Positions 1 through 9,947 of a DNA stretch of 39,176 bases are shown here, in pieces. A program made the translations under genes and the position numbers. The stretch is from the NCBI RefSeq assembly GCF_001012815.1, contig NZ_JYJP01000066.1:1-39176 (forward strand), written 5' to 3'. Position 1 is the stretch's first letter, and every line of letters starts with the position of its first letter. The notes under the pieces were generated by a model. That model saw nothing but the letters and a program-made list of their open reading frames with translations, did not search any database and was not told the DNA's origin. Source of the DNA: Vibrio mexicanus. GTDB taxonomy: Bacteria > Pseudomonadota > Gammaproteobacteria > Enterobacterales > Vibrionaceae.

Positions 1-307
1 CTGTGCCACCAAAGGCTGGGGCTTGATAGGCAGGGCGCCAAAGATTGAGTTTTTGTCCAGGATGGATGGTATAAGGGGCACTTAAGTTGTTGTAACGAAT
101 GATTTCATTTACATCTTTATCTGTGACGTACGCTATAAAGTATAATGTATCGCCTTTCTGAACCTCGTAGTAACTACCGCGATAACTGCCGCGTTGGATG
201 GAGTCATAGTTTTTGTTCAGGCTGGTCACAGGCGCAGGTGTACTTGCAGTACACCCAACTAGTGCACTGAACATCAGTAAAACAAAAACTCTCATCCATG
301 AACTCAT
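1..307 (-). CDS. nlpD: NlpD-like LysM lipoprotein (5' part only, cut by window edge)
   Basis: The N-terminal ~102 residues of a secreted lipoprotein are visible; the rest lies beyond the left edge. The start has a short hydrophobic leader ending in a lipobox, ALVGC, with the lipidated Cys at residue 19. A LysM peptidoglycan-binding repeat follows at about residues 46-90 (YEVQKGDTLYFIA ... HPGQKLNLW). NlpD is known as an envelope activator of the AmiC amidase in cell separation, with an M23-like C-terminal domain that cannot be seen here. The start lies 3 bases after the pcm stop, in the conserved surE-pcm-nlpD(-rpoS) order. A second Met at 295 is an alternative start; neither has a strong ribosome site. 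Confidence 0.85.
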   Translation of the reverse strand, partial: MSSWMRVFVLLMFSALVGCTASTPAPVTSLNKNYDSIQRGSYRGSYYEVQKGDTLYFIAYVTDKDVNEIIRYNNLSAPYTIHPGQKLNLWRPAYQAPAFGGT

Positions 308-310
308 AGT

Positions 311-936
311 TTAAGCTAGATCACCAGCAACCAAAGGGACAAATCTAACTGTCTCAATCACTTCCGATGAAAATTGATCACCTGTTCGTACTATTTTAAG
401 CAGCTGTTGATCTTCTTCCCCAACAGGGATCATCATGATTCCACCGTCAGCTAATTGATTTAGCAATGACTCAGGAATCGCATTGCTGCCGCCGTGACAA
501 TAATGGCATCAAACGGGCCTTTTGATGCCCATCCTTTCCAACCATCTCCATGCTTAGTGGACACATTGTAGATATCCAACTGCTTTAGACGACGTTTAGC
601 ATCCCATTGAAGTGATTTTATACGTTCGACAGAATAAACATGATCGACCAACTGCGCGAGCACTGCAGTTTGATAACCCGACCCTGTTCCAATTTCTAAA
701 ACCCGACTGTTTTGAGTCAAGTTTAGGAGCTCCGTCATCTTCGCGACAATGTAAGGCTGGGAAATGGTCTGCCCCTGACCAATCGGCAGAGCATTATTAT
801 CGTACGCTTGATGCATCATTGCTTGAGAGACGAAACTCTCTCTCGGCAGACGATAGATTGCATCCAACACTTGTTGATTTGTAATGCCACTCGCGACAAG
901 AAATTCTCTCAGTCTGTCGGCATGTGGGTTTACCAT
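311..936 (-). CDS. pcm: Protein-L-isoaspartate O-methyltransferase, frameshifted near 483
   Basis: Pcm methylates isoaspartyl residues in damaged proteins using S-adenosylmethionine. The family signatures [15 protein letters not shown] and the SAM-binding [13 protein letters not shown] are present. The frame breaks near 483: after ...IIVTAAA the reading frame runs into a stop at 460, while the next frame continues with [14 protein letters not shown] and ends VPLVAGDLA at 311. One missing base explains this, and restoring it gives 208 residues, the normal family length. The start at 936 (MVNPHADRL) is preferred to an upstream Met at 957 because it matches family N-termini and lies just after the surE stop at 939. 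The deletion is probably a sequencing error. Confidence 0.9.
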
Positions 937-938
937 GT

Positions 939-1697
939 TTACTCTTCCTTCAACCAATTATCCATCGCACGTAATGACTCGTGTGCAGTCAAGTCTACTT
1001 GTAGTGGTGTTACTGAGATATATCCATGCTCTGTTGCATAGAAATCGGTTCCTTCGCCCGCATCTTGCTCTTTGCCTGGAGGCCCGAGCCAATAAATATC
1101 ATGCCCGCGAGGATCTTGCTGCTTAATCATACTTTCCGCGTGATGACGCGCACCTAATCGAGTCACTAGAGTGCCTTTTACATCATCATTCGACAAATCA
1201 GGAATGTTAATGTTCAACAGTCGATTGGTGGGGATTGGGCGACGAATATGTTGTTCAACCACTTTGCGAGCAACGCGTGCAGCGGTTGCAAAGTTAACTT
1301 TTCCCACCAACGAAAAAGCGACAGACTGAACACCTAAAAAATGCCCTTCCATCGCTGCTGCGACCGTCCCTGAATAGAGCACATCATCACCGAGGTTTGC
1401 ACCGTGATTAATACCAGATAGCACTAAATCGGGCAGGTCATCTTTCATCAACTCATTCAACGCAAAATGAACACAGTCTGTTGGTGTACCTTGCACCGAG
1501 TAAACCTTGTCAGCAATTTCACTGACACGTAGAGGCTGCTCTAAAGTCAAAGAGTTAGAGGCGCCACTGCGATTACGATCGGGAGCCACTATAGTGACAT
1601 CGGCCATATCTCGAAGTTCATCCGCCAAAGCATGTATACCTTGCGCGTGGACACCATCATCATTACTGATCAGAATTTTTAGCTTGGCGCTGCTCAT
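939..1697 (-). CDS. surE: 5'/3'-nucleotidase SurE
   Basis: A 252-residue SurE: a metal-dependent phosphatase that removes phosphate from nucleoside monophosphates, linked to stationary-phase survival. The metal-binding motif [12 protein letters not shown] is at the N-terminus, followed by the conserved segments [13 protein letters not shown] and [12 protein letters not shown]. The start at 1697 (MSSAKLKIL) overlaps the truD stop in an ATGA arrangement, indicating translational coupling. A longer in-frame start at 1760 would extend deep into truD and is unlikely. Its neighbours truD and pcm are its usual partners. Confidence 0.95.
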   Translation of the reverse strand: MSSAKLKILISNDDGVHAQGIHALADELRDMADVTIVAPDRNRSGASNSLTLEQPLRVSEIADKVYSVQGTPTDCVHFALNELMKDDLPDLVLSGINHGANLGDDVLYSGTVAAAMEGHFLGVQSVAFSLVGKVNFATAARVARKVVEQHIRRPIPTNRLLNINIPDLSNDDVKGTLVTRLGARHHAESMIKQQDPRGHDIYWLGPPGKEQDAGEGTDFYATEHGYISVTPLQVDLTAHESLRAMDNWLKEE

Positions 1698-2740
1698 GAA
1701 TAAACACGTTCCACTTCTATTTCTTCTACTAACTCTCGTACGATAGACGTCGCAAAGCAACCTGCATCTAATGCAAAGCGAAGTACGATGTTGTCACCTT
1801 GCGCTTCCCATTGTAAACCTTCAGGCACAAGTGATATTGCTCGACGTTCGTGGCGCATGCGGTTGCCACGAATTAATGCCATTAAGTCAGGTTCTGCATC
1901 TAAGTGGGGTTGCTCGAGTTCTAACGCTTTCTCAGAAGTTGGCAGTTGATTATCACCCGCCATTGCCGCACTGATTTCTGCAATGCCCTGAGCAACTTTC
2001 TCATTCAGTTCTGCAATATTGCTCGTATCCACAATCACACGTTCTTCAGTTGCTAAAGCAATATCACCTTCAACCAGCGTAGAGAAAATAGATTGTTCGA
2101 TGCGATCAGAAACGATTTGGTTAAAGATCCAAGAGCGCGCCGCTGACAGATATAAACTTCGCTTGTTTTGATTACGAGTGCGTACATTTTCACGGCCCCA
2201 TCGACGTGCTTCGTCAAGGTTGTTTCCGCCATTACCAAAGCGCTGCGCCCCGAAATAATTAGGTACACCTGTCTTAGCAATCGACTCCAAACGCTGCAAT
2301 ACATCATGCACGTCGGTAACTTCAGACAGAGTCAATTCGAAACTGTTCCCTTGTAGATCGCCCGGTCGCAACTTCTTGTTGTGACGATCTGTTGCAAGGA
2401 TTTCAACACTTGGGTAGGCCGCCAAGAATTCACTAAAGTCCGGTGTTTCACCTTTCGGAAGGTGAACGCTAAGCCACTGCTCGGTCACAGCATGGCGATC
2501 TTTTAACCCTGCCCAGCTGACATCTTTAGACTTCACGCCGCAAGCTTTTGCCAATTCGTTGGCCACAAAACTGGTGTTCTCACCGGTTTTACGGATACGA
2601 ACCATCAAATGCTCACCAGAACCGGTGAAATCAAAACCAAGGTTTTCGACAACCTTGAAGTGCTCTGGTTTAGCTTTAATTTTTGCTTTCGCGACTGGCT
2701 TACCTGACAAGTAAGCAAGCGAGGAGAGAATATCACTCAT
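1694..2740 (-). CDS. truD: tRNA pseudouridine(13) synthase TruD
   Basis: A 348-residue TruD, which forms pseudouridine at position 13 of tRNA-Glu. The catalytic aspartate is Asp81 in GLKDRHAVT, and the family segment [18 protein letters not shown] is intact. The length is normal. It lies between ispF (48 bases upstream) and surE (4-base overlap) in a tightly packed minus-strand operon. Confidence 0.95.
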   Translation of the reverse strand: MSDILSSLAYLSGKPVAKAKIKAKPEHFKVVENLGFDFTGSGEHLMVRIRKTGENTSFVANELAKACGVKSKDVSWAGLKDRHAVTEQWLSVHLPKGETPDFSEFLAAYPSVEILATDRHNKKLRPGDLQGNSFELTLSEVTDVHDVLQRLESIAKTGVPNYFGAQRFGNGGNNLDEARRWGRENVRTRNQNKRSLYLSAARSWIFNQIVSDRIEQSIFSTLVEGDIALATEERVIVDTSNIAELNEKVAQGIAEISAAMAGDNQLPTSEKALELEQPHLDAEPDLMALIRGNRMRHERRAISLVPEGLQWEAQGDNIVLRFALDAGCFATSIVRELVEEIEVERVYS

Positions 2741-2788
2741 GTTATTTTCCGTTGCTCTAAGTTACTGCTCGATTGAGCAACTTTGCTT

Positions 2789-3268
2789 TTAATTTTGCTT
2801 CATCAGTACCACAACCGCTTCGGTTGCAATACCTTCTTTGCGACCTGTGAAACCCAACTTTTCGGTCGTTGTCGCTTTCACATTTACATTGCCAAGATCG
2901 GTTTCAAGATCTTGTGCAATGGTTTTACACATCGCTTGGATATGAGGCGCCATCTTAGGTGCCTGCGCAATGATAGTAATATCGGCGTTACCCAATACAT
3001 AGCCTTGCTCTTTTACCAAACGATAAACATCTCTAAGTAAAGCTCGGCTGTCTGCACCTTTCCACTTATCGTCGGTATCGGGGAAGTGACGGCCAATATC
3101 TCCTTGAGCGATAGCGCCAAGCAGCGCATCGGATAACGCATGCAGTGCCACATCACCGTCAGAATGGGCAATCAAACCTTGCTCATAAGGAACGGCAACG
3201 CCACCAATAATAACTGGGCCTTCTCCACCAAACTTGTGTACGTCAAAGCCGTGACCAATTCGAATCAT
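2789..3268 (-). CDS. ispF: 2-C-methyl-D-erythritol 2,4-cyclodiphosphate synthase
   Basis: IspF (159 residues) cyclises the CDP-methylerythritol phosphate intermediate with loss of CMP, in the non-mevalonate isoprenoid pathway. The N-terminal metal-site motif GHGFDVH is present, as are [19 protein letters not shown] and the C-terminal [14 protein letters not shown]. The start at 3268 is preceded by an AAGGA ribosome site; the longer frame to 3313 runs into ispD and has no support. It is 13 bases from the ispD stop, so ispD and ispF, successive functions in this pathway, are co-expressed. Confidence 0.95.
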   Translation of the reverse strand: MIRIGHGFDVHKFGGEGPVIIGGVAVPYEQGLIAHSDGDVALHALSDALLGAIAQGDIGRHFPDTDDKWKGADSRALLRDVYRLVKEQGYVLGNADITIIAQAPKMAPHIQAMCKTIAQDLETDLGNVNVKATTTEKLGFTGRKEGIATEAVVVLMKQN

Positions 3269-3281
3269 TTCGTATTCCTTG

Positions 3282-3989
3282 TTAGATATTTCGCTGCAAG
3301 TAGAAGGTGGCAAGATCCAAGTCTTCAGGCTGAGTCACCTTGATATTGTCGGCTCTCCCAGCCACCAAAAGCGGTGAGAATCCTGCCCATTCAAATGCCG
3401 ACGCTTCGTCGGTAATCGTTACTTGCTTGTCTAATGCAGCGGTTAGAAGTTTTCGCAGTTCCACTGCTGGGAACATTTGCGGTGTGAGCGCATGCCACAT
3501 CGCACTTCTATCCAGTGTTTGTTCAATTTGATTATTATGATTCGACCGCTTCATCGTGTCTCGCACAGGGGCCGCTAATATACCGCCACAGCAGTCAGAC
3601 TGCTCTACGGATTCGATGAGCTGGCTAATGTCTTGATGCGAAACGCATGGGCGCGCAGCATCGTGAACCAATACCCAGTCAGACAGCTGATTTTCAACCA
3701 CATATTCTAATGCTGAGACCACCGAGTCGGCGCGCTCTTTTCCGCCAGATACTTGAACCACATCTGGATGTTGAGCGATCGCAAGCTCAGGAAAATAGGG
3801 GTCACCATCGGTAATGGCAATCACTACTTGAGAGACAGCAGGGTGAGATAACAGCTTATTCACTGTGTGTTCGAGAATGGTCGACTGACCAATTGTAAGG
3901 TATTGCTTAGGCTTACCTGCTTTCATTCGGCTTCCTACACCCGCCGCAGGGACGATGGCAGTAATATAGCCAGAAGGCTGAGTCGTCAT
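3282..3989 (-). CDS. ispD: 2-C-methyl-D-erythritol 4-phosphate cytidylyltransferase
   Basis: IspD (235 residues) couples CTP to methylerythritol phosphate. The nucleotide-binding signature is [30 protein letters not shown] and [11 protein letters not shown] are further family motifs. The start at 3989 (MTTQPSGY) sits directly after the ftsB stop at 3991; the 4007 start would add six atypical residues and overlap ftsB. The ftsB-ispD-ispF order is conserved in gammaproteobacteria. Confidence 0.95.
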   Translation of the reverse strand: MTTQPSGYITAIVPAAGVGSRMKAGKPKQYLTIGQSTILEHTVNKLLSHPAVSQVVIAITDGDPYFPELAIAQHPDVVQVSGGKERADSVVSALEYVVENQLSDWVLVHDAARPCVSHQDISQLIESVEQSDCCGGILAAPVRDTMKRSNHNNQIEQTLDRSAMWHALTPQMFPAVELRKLLTAALDKQVTITDEASAFEWAGFSPLLVAGRADNIKVTQPEDLDLATFYLQRNI

Positions 3990-3990
3990 G

Positions 3991-4272
3991 TTAATGAATT
4001 TCCTCACCGATTAGACGATAAAACGTCTCCCCTTCCTTCACAAGACCAAGCTCATGGCGAGCTCGTTCTTCAATCGCATCAAGCCCCTGACGAAGATCAT
4101 CGATCTCGGCAAACATCTCGTTATTACGATTTTGCAGACTTGCATTCACTTGTTGCTGGACTTGTATTTCATCCGACACCGCATTGAATTCAGCAATGCC
4201 ATTTTTACCCAGCCACAGTGTGTACTGGAGCCAGCCTAAAATTGCGATCAATGTAAGAGCAAATATTCGCAT
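3991..4272 (-). CDS. ftsB: Cell division protein FtsB
   Basis: A 93-residue single-pass membrane protein. It has a short cytoplasmic start (MR), a transmembrane helix at residues 3-20 ([18 protein letters not shown]), then a periplasmic coiled coil (residues ~28-70) and a short C-terminal tail. The conserved LGKNGI after the membrane helix is typical. FtsB forms the FtsQLB divisome complex. The start at 4272 places the membrane helix at the N-terminus as in the family; the longer frame to 4320 adds a second hydrophobic stretch not seen in FtsB. Confidence 0.93.
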   Translation of the reverse strand: MRIFALTLIAILGWLQYTLWLGKNGIAEFNAVSDEIQVQQQVNASLQNRNNEMFAEIDDLRQGLDAIEERARHELGLVKEGETFYRLIGEEIH

Positions 4273-4369
4273 GAAATCTATCGTCAGAAAGAGGTCAAAG
4301 AGAGACCACATATATACCATAACGCGTTGTTATTCGCGAGATGCTAACTATGTGGCCGATGAATTCAGA

Positions 4370-5173
4370 TTAGTTCGCCAATAAGAAAGCGAACAGGCCA
4401 ACACCCAGAATAAGACGGTAAATGACAAATGGTGTCATGCCCATGCGAGAAATCAGTTTCAAGAAGTAGTGAATACAGATGTAGGCACTAATAAATGACA
4501 CCACAACGCCTGTGAAAAGCGGTCCAATCAGGATCGGCTCGCCACTTGTGACTAGCTTAAGGCCTAAATAACCACCAGCCAGCAGAATAATTGGAATCGA
4601 CATGAGGAATGAGAACCGCGCGGCAGCTTCACGAGTGAAACCTAGATAGAGCGCTGCGGTAATTGTCGCGCCAGAGCGAGACGTACCTGGGATCATCGCC
4701 ATGGCCTGCGCTACACCAATAAATAGTGCTTTTTTCCAAGTGGCTTGGTGCTCATCAAACTCAAGGCTTGATCGTTTGTCTGCCCACCACAGCAAAAGAC
4801 CGAATACGATCGTTGTGGTGGCGATCACGTAGGCACTACGTAAGTAGATCTCAATGATGTCTTTCATGAACAGACCGAAGACACAGGCAGGGATCGTTGC
4901 GAGAATGATCATCCAGGCCAACTTAGCTTCTTTGCTGCGGTCGCCTTTAAAGATCGAACCAAAGAAGGCGCTCAGCAAAGCGATCACTTCTGAACGGAAG
5001 TAGATAATAACCGCGGCCAAAGTACCTACGTGTACCGCGACATCAAAAGCAAGTCCTTGATCATCCCAGCCCAAAACAGCCGAAGGAAGAATCAAGTGCG
5101 CAGAGCTCGATACTGGTAAGAACTCTGTAATGCCCTGAATCAAGGCTAAAATAAACGCTTCAAAATAGCTCAT
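4370..5173 (-). CDS. uppP: Undecaprenyl-diphosphatase (BacA/UppP)
   Basis: A 267-residue polytopic membrane enzyme that dephosphorylates undecaprenyl diphosphate to recycle the carrier lipid for peptidoglycan and polysaccharide synthesis; it also gives bacitracin resistance. Both active-site signatures are visible: [17 protein letters not shown] near the N-terminus and [14 protein letters not shown] in the middle. About eight hydrophobic segments are present. It lies about 50 bases after folK on the same strand, so it may be transcribed with folB-folK, and 97 bases before ftsB. Confidence 0.95.
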   Translation of the reverse strand: MSYFEAFILALIQGITEFLPVSSSAHLILPSAVLGWDDQGLAFDVAVHVGTLAAVIIYFRSEVIALLSAFFGSIFKGDRSKEAKLAWMIILATIPACVFGLFMKDIIEIYLRSAYVIATTTIVFGLLLWWADKRSSLEFDEHQATWKKALFIGVAQAMAMIPGTSRSGATITAALYLGFTREAAARFSFLMSIPIILLAGGYLGLKLVTSGEPILIGPLFTGVVVSFISAYICIHYFLKLISRMGMTPFVIYRLILGVGLFAFLLAN

Positions 5174-5222
5174 ATATAACTCTAATACTTAAAAAGTCAC
5201 TGTCGAAATAATGGGTGATGAG

Positions 5223-5726
5223 TTAAACCGCAACTGGCATGGATTCAAACCAAAGTTCGACAGCACGTAAAGTTTCTTCACCCTGAACAAGTTGCTGTAA
5301 CTGACGCACGGTTCGGCCATCACTCGGGATGATCTTATCAGGGCATAACTCACTAAGTGGCAAAGTGACAAACGGATACTTGTAGATATCATCGCGTGGC
5401 AACTTAGGTTCCACTGTCGAAGTGCGCTCACCGAATAAAATGATATCAAGATCTATGGTGCGATCTTGAAACTTCTGCGCGGCCGCTGGGCGCCCCAACT
5501 CAAGTTCGATATCTCGTAGTTGCTGCTGAAAATGCTCATAGGAAGCAGAAGTCGACACTTCAGCAACCAGATTATAGAAAGGACTGCTTTCAAACCCGAC
5601 CGATGCACATTCATAGACGGTAGATAAGCGAACTGAGTCAGCAATCTCTTGCAGTGCAAAAATAGCCGCTTCAATACTCGCTTCTCTATTTACATTGGTG
5701 CCAATACCAATGTAGGCAGTGGTCAT
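5223..5726 (-). CDS. folK: 2-amino-4-hydroxy-6-hydroxymethyldihydropteridine diphosphokinase
   Basis: FolK (167 residues) transfers diphosphate from ATP to hydroxymethyl-dihydropterin in folate synthesis. The start IGIGTNV (Gly-rich, where many FolK have LGSN) and the signature DRTIDLDIILFGE with its metal-binding Asp pair are present. Its start overlaps the folB stop by 4 bases, so the two consecutive folate enzymes are translationally coupled. Confidence 0.93.
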   Translation of the reverse strand: MTTAYIGIGTNVNREASIEAAIFALQEIADSVRLSTVYECASVGFESSPFYNLVAEVSTSASYEHFQQQLRDIELELGRPAAAQKFQDRTIDLDIILFGERTSTVEPKLPRDDIYKYPFVTLPLSELCPDKIIPSDGRTVRQLQQLVQGEETLRAVELWFESMPVAV

Positions 5727-6076
5727 AACGAGCCTCTTTCGATGATCACACCCACGCCTTTTGCTTGCGCCACAGCGCCCGGTTTGGTTAAGCGGATCTT
5801 AACCCAAGGCACATTGAACTGATCGCGAATGATCGCAGCGATCTCTTCAGCAACTCGCTCTACTAATAGGAAGCGACCGCCTTCAATGTGATTAAGAACA
5901 GCTTCGCTCACCTTTGAGTAATCAAGCGCATCAACCACATCATCACTTTTGCCTGCTGGGCGGTTGTCGTGCGCCATTTCGATATCGAGAACTAACTTCT
6001 GCTTGATCTCTTGTTCCCAGTCATACACGCCAATCGTTGTGATAACTTCTAACTGCTCAATAAACACTTTATCCAT
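5723..6076 (-). CDS. folB: Dihydroneopterin aldolase
   Basis: FolB (117 residues) cleaves dihydroneopterin to hydroxymethyl-dihydropterin and glycolaldehyde. The conserved N-terminus IEQLEVITTIGVYDWEQE (active-site Glu in the GVYDWE motif), the DYSKVSEAV segment and the C-terminal Lys in IRLTKPGAV are seen. It is the first gene of folB-folK-(uppP) and is divergent from plsY across a ~190-base intergenic region. Confidence 0.95.
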   Translation of the reverse strand: MDKVFIEQLEVITTIGVYDWEQEIKQKLVLDIEMAHDNRPAGKSDDVVDALDYSKVSEAVLNHIEGGRFLLVERVAEEIAAIIRDQFNVPWVKIRLTKPGAVAQAKGVGVIIERGSL

Positions 6077-6268
6077 TGCAGATCTCTATCCTTACAGGTC
6101 GGATACCCAAAATGGGTAAAAAATCGTATTATTCGGTGTAATCGCGATATGATATCAATTAGTTGCTCAATGAGCATTATTTTCAACTTATTGCTACCGA
6201 CAAACGATTTCTGAAACCAAACTATTTCTTAAATAAACTAACGCTAAAGGCTACCTACAGAAACATCC
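6077..6268. promoter_or_regulatory. Divergent folB/plsY intergenic region
   Basis: This 192-base spacer must hold promoters for both genes. Two small perfect inverted repeats are visible: ACCCA-AAA-TGGGT at 6104-6116, close to folB, and TGCTCA-A-TGAGCA at 6163-6175. I cannot assign a regulator to either. Confidence 0.35.
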
Positions 6269-6883
6269 ATGACGCTACTCGTACTCGTTTTGATCATTTG
6301 TGCCTATTTACTGGGGTCTATCTCCAGTGCGGTACTGATCTGCAGAGTTGCTAGATTGCCGGATCCTCGCAGTGTAGGGTCACAAAACCCAGGTGCAACA
6401 AACGTACTTAGGATTGGCGGTAAGAAAGCGGCCATCGCGGTACTGCTGTGTGACATGCTCAAAGGCACAATTCCTGTCTGGGGTGCCTATTTCTTAGAGA
6501 TCGATGCATTCATGCTCGGACTCATCGCAATCTCGGCTTGTTTAGGGCACATGTACCCGATTTTCTTTCACTTCAAAGGTGGAAAGGGAGTGGCAACAGC
6601 GCTTGGTGCCATCGCGCCCATTGGCCTTGATTTAACGGGCATGCTTGTGGTCACTTGGCTTACTATTGTCTTCTTGTTTAAGTACTCCTCGTTAGCCGCT
6701 CTTGTCACCGTGCTACTCGCCCCTTTCTACACTTGGCTAGTCAAACCACAATACACATTACCTGTTGCCATGCTGTGCTGTTTGATTGTATTGAGACACC
6801 ATCAGAATATTAAGCGCCTGTTAGATGGTACCGAGCCTAAAATCGGCGAGAAGAAAGCCCAATTAGAAAAAGCCTCGCACTAG
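6269..6883 (+). CDS. plsY: Glycerol-3-phosphate acyltransferase PlsY
   Basis: PlsY (204 residues) moves an acyl group from acyl-phosphate to glycerol-3-phosphate, the first step of membrane phospholipid synthesis. It is an integral membrane protein with about five hydrophobic segments. The family motifs are visible: [24 protein letters not shown], and [13 protein letters not shown]. Divergent from folB, with the stop codon inside the hairpin at 6869-6909. Confidence 0.95.
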   Translation: MTLLVLVLIICAYLLGSISSAVLICRVARLPDPRSVGSQNPGATNVLRIGGKKAAIAVLLCDMLKGTIPVWGAYFLEIDAFMLGLIAISACLGHMYPIFFHFKGGKGVATALGAIAPIGLDLTGMLVVTWLTIVFLFKYSSLAALVTVLLAPFYTWLVKPQYTLPVAMLCCLIVLRHHQNIKRLLDGTEPKIGEKKAQLEKASH

Positions 6884-6909
6884 GTCAACGGAACCCAGGG
6901 CGAGGCTTT
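6869..6909. terminator. Bidirectional hairpin terminator between plsY and the hydrolase gene
   Basis: A perfect 10-base stem, AAAGCCTCGC at 6869-6878 and GCGAGGCTTT at 6900-6909, separates two convergent genes. The A-run before the left arm gives a T-run for minus-strand transcripts; the plus-strand T-run is short. Confidence 0.7.
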
Positions 6910-6937
6910 CAACGTTCACATTAGCCGTTCAAACTGG

Positions 6938-7765
6938 CTATTGATAAACCCGCTCAAGGAATCGTTCGAGCATCTCATTAACCACATCCGGCTGTTCTAA
7001 ATTACTGATATGACCCGCTGATGGAATTTCGACTAGTTCAGAGCCCGTAATGCAGTCATGCATTAAGTAAGACTCCAATGGCGTTCGAGCTTTATCTTGT
7101 TGCCCAACGGCAATGAGTACTGGTAAAGCAAACTTCTCTACCTCTTCAATCAAATCTCGGCGGCCAAACACCATTCGGCCAACATCGGCAATTCCAACCG
7201 CTCGCTCACCCTGAATATCACCCAAAGATTGCTCAAAGTTCTTAACAAGTTCGCTGTCTGTATTAAGCGTATCTTCAGCAAAGAAGAGTGGCACAATGGC
7301 CTTGCTAAGTTCTTGAGGAATCGCTTGAGCAGCTTTAACCGCATCTAACATGGCAAAGTATTTAGCGTGAGTAACCTGAGGTTCTAAGCCAACGAATGTA
7401 TCCATTAGAACCAAAGATTTAACTCTTTGTGGCGCTTGAACCGCGAGTTCGCTGCCCCACATGCCGCCAACAGACAATCCGACAATTGAAAACTCGCTAA
7501 CCTCTAATGAATCCAACAAGCTCAGAACTTGCGTTGCATAATCAGTCAGGTTACGACAACTGCTTGGCGCAATGTCGCTTTCCCCATGCGCCCATAAATC
7601 TGGGACGATACAACGGTAACGCTGACTCAAGTGTTCCACTTGAGGAGCCCACATGCCGCTGTCCCATAAATAGCTATGGCCAAATATCAGAACAGGCCCT
7701 TGTCCAATATCAAGGTAGCGCATGTTCTGTCCATCAACAGAGAATGTCTTCATCTTCGATTCCAT
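6938..7765 (-). CDS. Alpha/beta-fold hydrolase
   Basis: A 275-residue cytoplasmic hydrolase with no signal peptide. The nucleophile elbow is GLSVGGMWG (G-x-S-x-G), the oxyanion region FGHSYLWDSGMW follows the first strands, an acid residue lies in VGQQDKARTP, and the catalytic His is in SAGHISN near the C-terminus. This is the layout of esterases, haloalkane-type and carboxylactone hydrolases. The substrate cannot be inferred. It is monocistronic between plsY (convergent) and tsaD (about 140 bases away). Two starts, 7765 and 7753, both have GGAA-type ribosome sites. Confidence 0.85.
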   Translation of the reverse strand: MESKMKTFSVDGQNMRYLDIGQGPVLIFGHSYLWDSGMWAPQVEHLSQRYRCIVPDLWAHGESDIAPSSCRNLTDYATQVLSLLDSLEVSEFSIVGLSVGGMWGSELAVQAPQRVKSLVLMDTFVGLEPQVTHAKYFAMLDAVKAAQAIPQELSKAIVPLFFAEDTLNTDSELVKNFEQSLGDIQGERAVGIADVGRMVFGRRDLIEEVEKFALPVLIAVGQQDKARTPLESYLMHDCITGSELVEIPSAGHISNLEQPDVVNEMLERFLERVYQ

Positions 7766-7905
7766 TTAAGACTTCCGTTTGTGAATGAGTTGCGGCGCTT
7801 TACTCTATATTGAGAAACGCCATTTAAAAGCAATATAAAGAAGAAACGGCCACGAATGCAGCCGTTTTCTTTTCTGAGTTATCTTAGCAATGCTATCTCA
7901 GTAAT

Positions 7906-8922
7906 CTATTTAATTGGCTCTAGCTGATCAATTGGCCAGCGCGGCGTTGCTTGAACCGATAGATCGACCGTGTCGCCATTTTTCAAACGCTGCATACCTG
8001 CATAAGCGATCATGGCACCGTTGTCAGTACAGAACTCTGTGCGTGGGTAGTACACTTCCCCGCCCATTTTATCCGCCAGTGTTTTTAGCTCGGCGCGCAG
8101 GCGTCGGTTCGCACTCACACCGCCCGCCATTACAATGCGCTTCAAGCCAGTCTGCTCTAGAGCACGCTTACATTTGATTGCCAATGTCGCGCACACCGCT
8201 TCTTCAAACGCTAACGCAATATCAGCACGGGTTTGCTCATCATCACCATTTGCTGCAATTGTATTGGCGGTAAACGTCTTCAAACCAGAGAAGCTCATAT
8301 CTAAGCCTGGGCGATCGGTCATTGGTCTTGGGAATTTGAAACGACCTGGCGTGCCTTTTTCCGCAAGCTTAGATAATAGAGGGCCACCAGGGTAATCAAG
8401 CCCCATCAGTTTTGCGGTTTTATCGAAAGCTTCACCCGCTGCATCATCAATCGATTCACCCAAAATGGTGTACTCACCAATGCTGCGCACTTCAACAATC
8501 ATTGAGTGACCGCCCGAAACCAGTACGGCAACAAACGGGAATGGAGGTGGGTTATCTTCTAGCATCGGCGCTAAAAGGTGGCCTTCCATATGATGCACAG
8601 GAACGGCTGGTACATCCCAAGCGTAAGCTAGGCTGCGGCCAATCGTCGCACCAACAAGCAGTGCACCTACTAGGCCTGGGCCTGCTGTATAAGCAATACC
8701 ATCAATATCGTCTGACGTAAGATTGGCTTCTGCTAGTGCAGCTTTAATAAGAGGGATAGTCTTCTTAACATGATCACGAGAAGCAAGTTCAGGTACTACG
8801 CCGCCGTAATCGGCATGCAGTTTCACCTGACTATATAGCTTATGAGCTAGCAATCCTTTGTGTTCATCGTAGATAGCAATTCCTGTTTCATCACAGGATG
8901 TTTCAATACCAATAATGCGCAT
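7906..8922 (-). CDS. tsaD: tRNA N6-threonylcarbamoyladenosine transferase TsaD
   Basis: TsaD (338 residues, formerly Gcp/YgjD) transfers the threonylcarbamoyl group to A37 of ANN-decoding tRNAs, working with TsaB, TsaC and TsaE. The ASKHA-fold start [16 protein letters not shown], the metal-binding HHMEGH, VSGGHS and [12 protein letters not shown] are all present. It is divergent from rpsU, its usual neighbour. Confidence 0.97.
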   Translation of the reverse strand: MRIIGIETSCDETGIAIYDEHKGLLAHKLYSQVKLHADYGGVVPELASRDHVKKTIPLIKAALAEANLTSDDIDGIAYTAGPGLVGALLVGATIGRSLAYAWDVPAVPVHHMEGHLLAPMLEDNPPPFPFVAVLVSGGHSMIVEVRSIGEYTILGESIDDAAGEAFDKTAKLMGLDYPGGPLLSKLAEKGTPGRFKFPRPMTDRPGLDMSFSGLKTFTANTIAANGDDEQTRADIALAFEEAVCATLAIKCKRALEQTGLKRIVMAGGVSANRRLRAELKTLADKMGGEVYYPRTEFCTDNGAMIAYAGMQRLKNGDTVDLSVQATPRWPIDQLEPIK

Positions 8923-9150
8923 AATGTTCTCGGCACGCTGTGTGTAGATTTCTGAATTGGCGCAATCTTACCTTGCCTTCCATCAGCAAACAAATTTTGT
9001 ACAGACTATAATCGACAAAGTGCTTTACAAAGGCACTGTGATCGGATTAAAATTCCGCACCATTTTTGATCAAGCTGGTTATTGACCGAACATTAAGAGT
9101 TTAGTCCTAAGTTGCCAGCGTTAACGAATAACCCCTGAGGTGAAAGGCAT
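8923..9150 (+). promoter_or_regulatory. tsaD/rpsU divergent promoter region
   Basis: This 228-base spacer has a perfect TATAAT at 9007-9012 on the plus strand; no good -35 match lies at 16-18 bases, so the rpsU promoter call is tentative. A small AGTGC...GCACT hairpin follows in the leader. The rpsU ribosome site GAGGTGAAAGG is strong. I did not find a convincing LexA box, although the E. coli operon has one. Confidence 0.4.
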
Positions 9151-9366
9151 ATGCCAGTAGTTAAAGTACGTGAAAACGAACCGTTCGACGTTGCTCTACG
9201 TCGTTTCAAGCGCTCTTGCGAAAAAGCAGGTATCCTTTCTGAAGTGCGTCGTCGTGAGCACTATGAAAAACCAACTACAGTTCGCAAACGCGCTAAAGCA
9301 GCAGCTCAAAAGCGTCACGCTAAGAAGCTAGCTCGCGAAAACGCTCGTCGCGTTCGCCTGTACTAA
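9151..9366 (+). CDS. rpsU: 30S ribosomal protein bS21
   Basis: A 71-residue, very basic small-subunit protein matching bS21 (start [20 protein letters not shown], Arg/Lys-rich tail ending RVRLY). It heads the macromolecular synthesis operon, 26 bases before the yqeY-like gene. Confidence 0.98.
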
Positions 9367-9392
9367 TAACTAGGTCCGATTAGGAATTAGTT

Positions 9393-9836
9393 ATGGCTCT
9401 TATTGATACTCTCAAAGAAGAGCAAAAATTAGCGATGAAAGCCAAGGACAAACCGCGCCTTGGCACTATCCGTTTAGCTCTATCAGCTATCAAGCAACGT
9501 GAAGTCGATGAACAGATTACTCTGTCTGACGACGACATTCTTGCTGTACTGGTAAAAATGGTTAAACAACGTCGCGACTCTGTGGCTCAATATGAATCTG
9601 CTGGTCGTCAAGATCTAGCTGAAGTTGAGCAAGCTGAAATTGCCGTACTTGAGGAATTTATGCCTCAACCACTGACAGATGAAGAAGTAATCGCACTAAT
9701 TGAAGCTGCAATTACTGAGTCTGGTGCAGCGGGCATGCAAGACATGGGTAAGGTAATGGGCGTGCTTAAGCCTCAAATTCAAGGGCGCGCAGATATGGGT
9801 AAAATTAGTGGTTTAGTTCGCTCTAAACTGGCTTAA
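9393..9836 (+). CDS. GatB/YqeY domain protein
   Basis: A 147-residue protein of the YqeY family, related to the tail domain of the GatB amidotransferase subunit. Typical features are the start LIDTLKEEQKLAMKAKDK, the middle LEEFMPQPLTDEE, and the end MGKVMGVLKPQIQGRADMGKIS. The exact function is not established; the related GatB domain contacts tRNA. Its place between rpsU and dnaG is common in Vibrio and Pseudomonas relatives. Confidence 0.9.
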   Translation: MALIDTLKEEQKLAMKAKDKPRLGTIRLALSAIKQREVDEQITLSDDDILAVLVKMVKQRRDSVAQYESAGRQDLAEVEQAEIAVLEEFMPQPLTDEEVIALIEAAITESGAAGMQDMGKVMGVLKPQIQGRADMGKISGLVRSKLA

Positions 9837-9853
9837 TTCCCAGTCCCATTTGC

Positions 9854-9890
9854 AACAAGCCGTGCTATCCTTTGGACGCACGGCTTGTTT
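9854..9890 (+). terminator. Internal attenuator upstream of dnaG
   Basis: A 12-base perfect stem AACAAGCCGTGC / GCACGGCTTGTT (9854-9865, 9878-9889) with a weak T-tail (GTTTGTAT). The position matches the internal terminator known between rpsU and dnaG in the E. coli operon, which keeps primase low relative to S21. Confidence 0.65.
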
Positions 9891-9947
9891 GTATCTACTT
9901 GATTATGTAGTTTATTCACTTATACAAGTGCATTTTTCTAAGGTTTT

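Noticed and set aside
9018..9036. Riboswitch or attenuator in the rpsU leader
   Set aside because: Only a 5-base stem (AGTGC/GCACT) without T-run; too weak.
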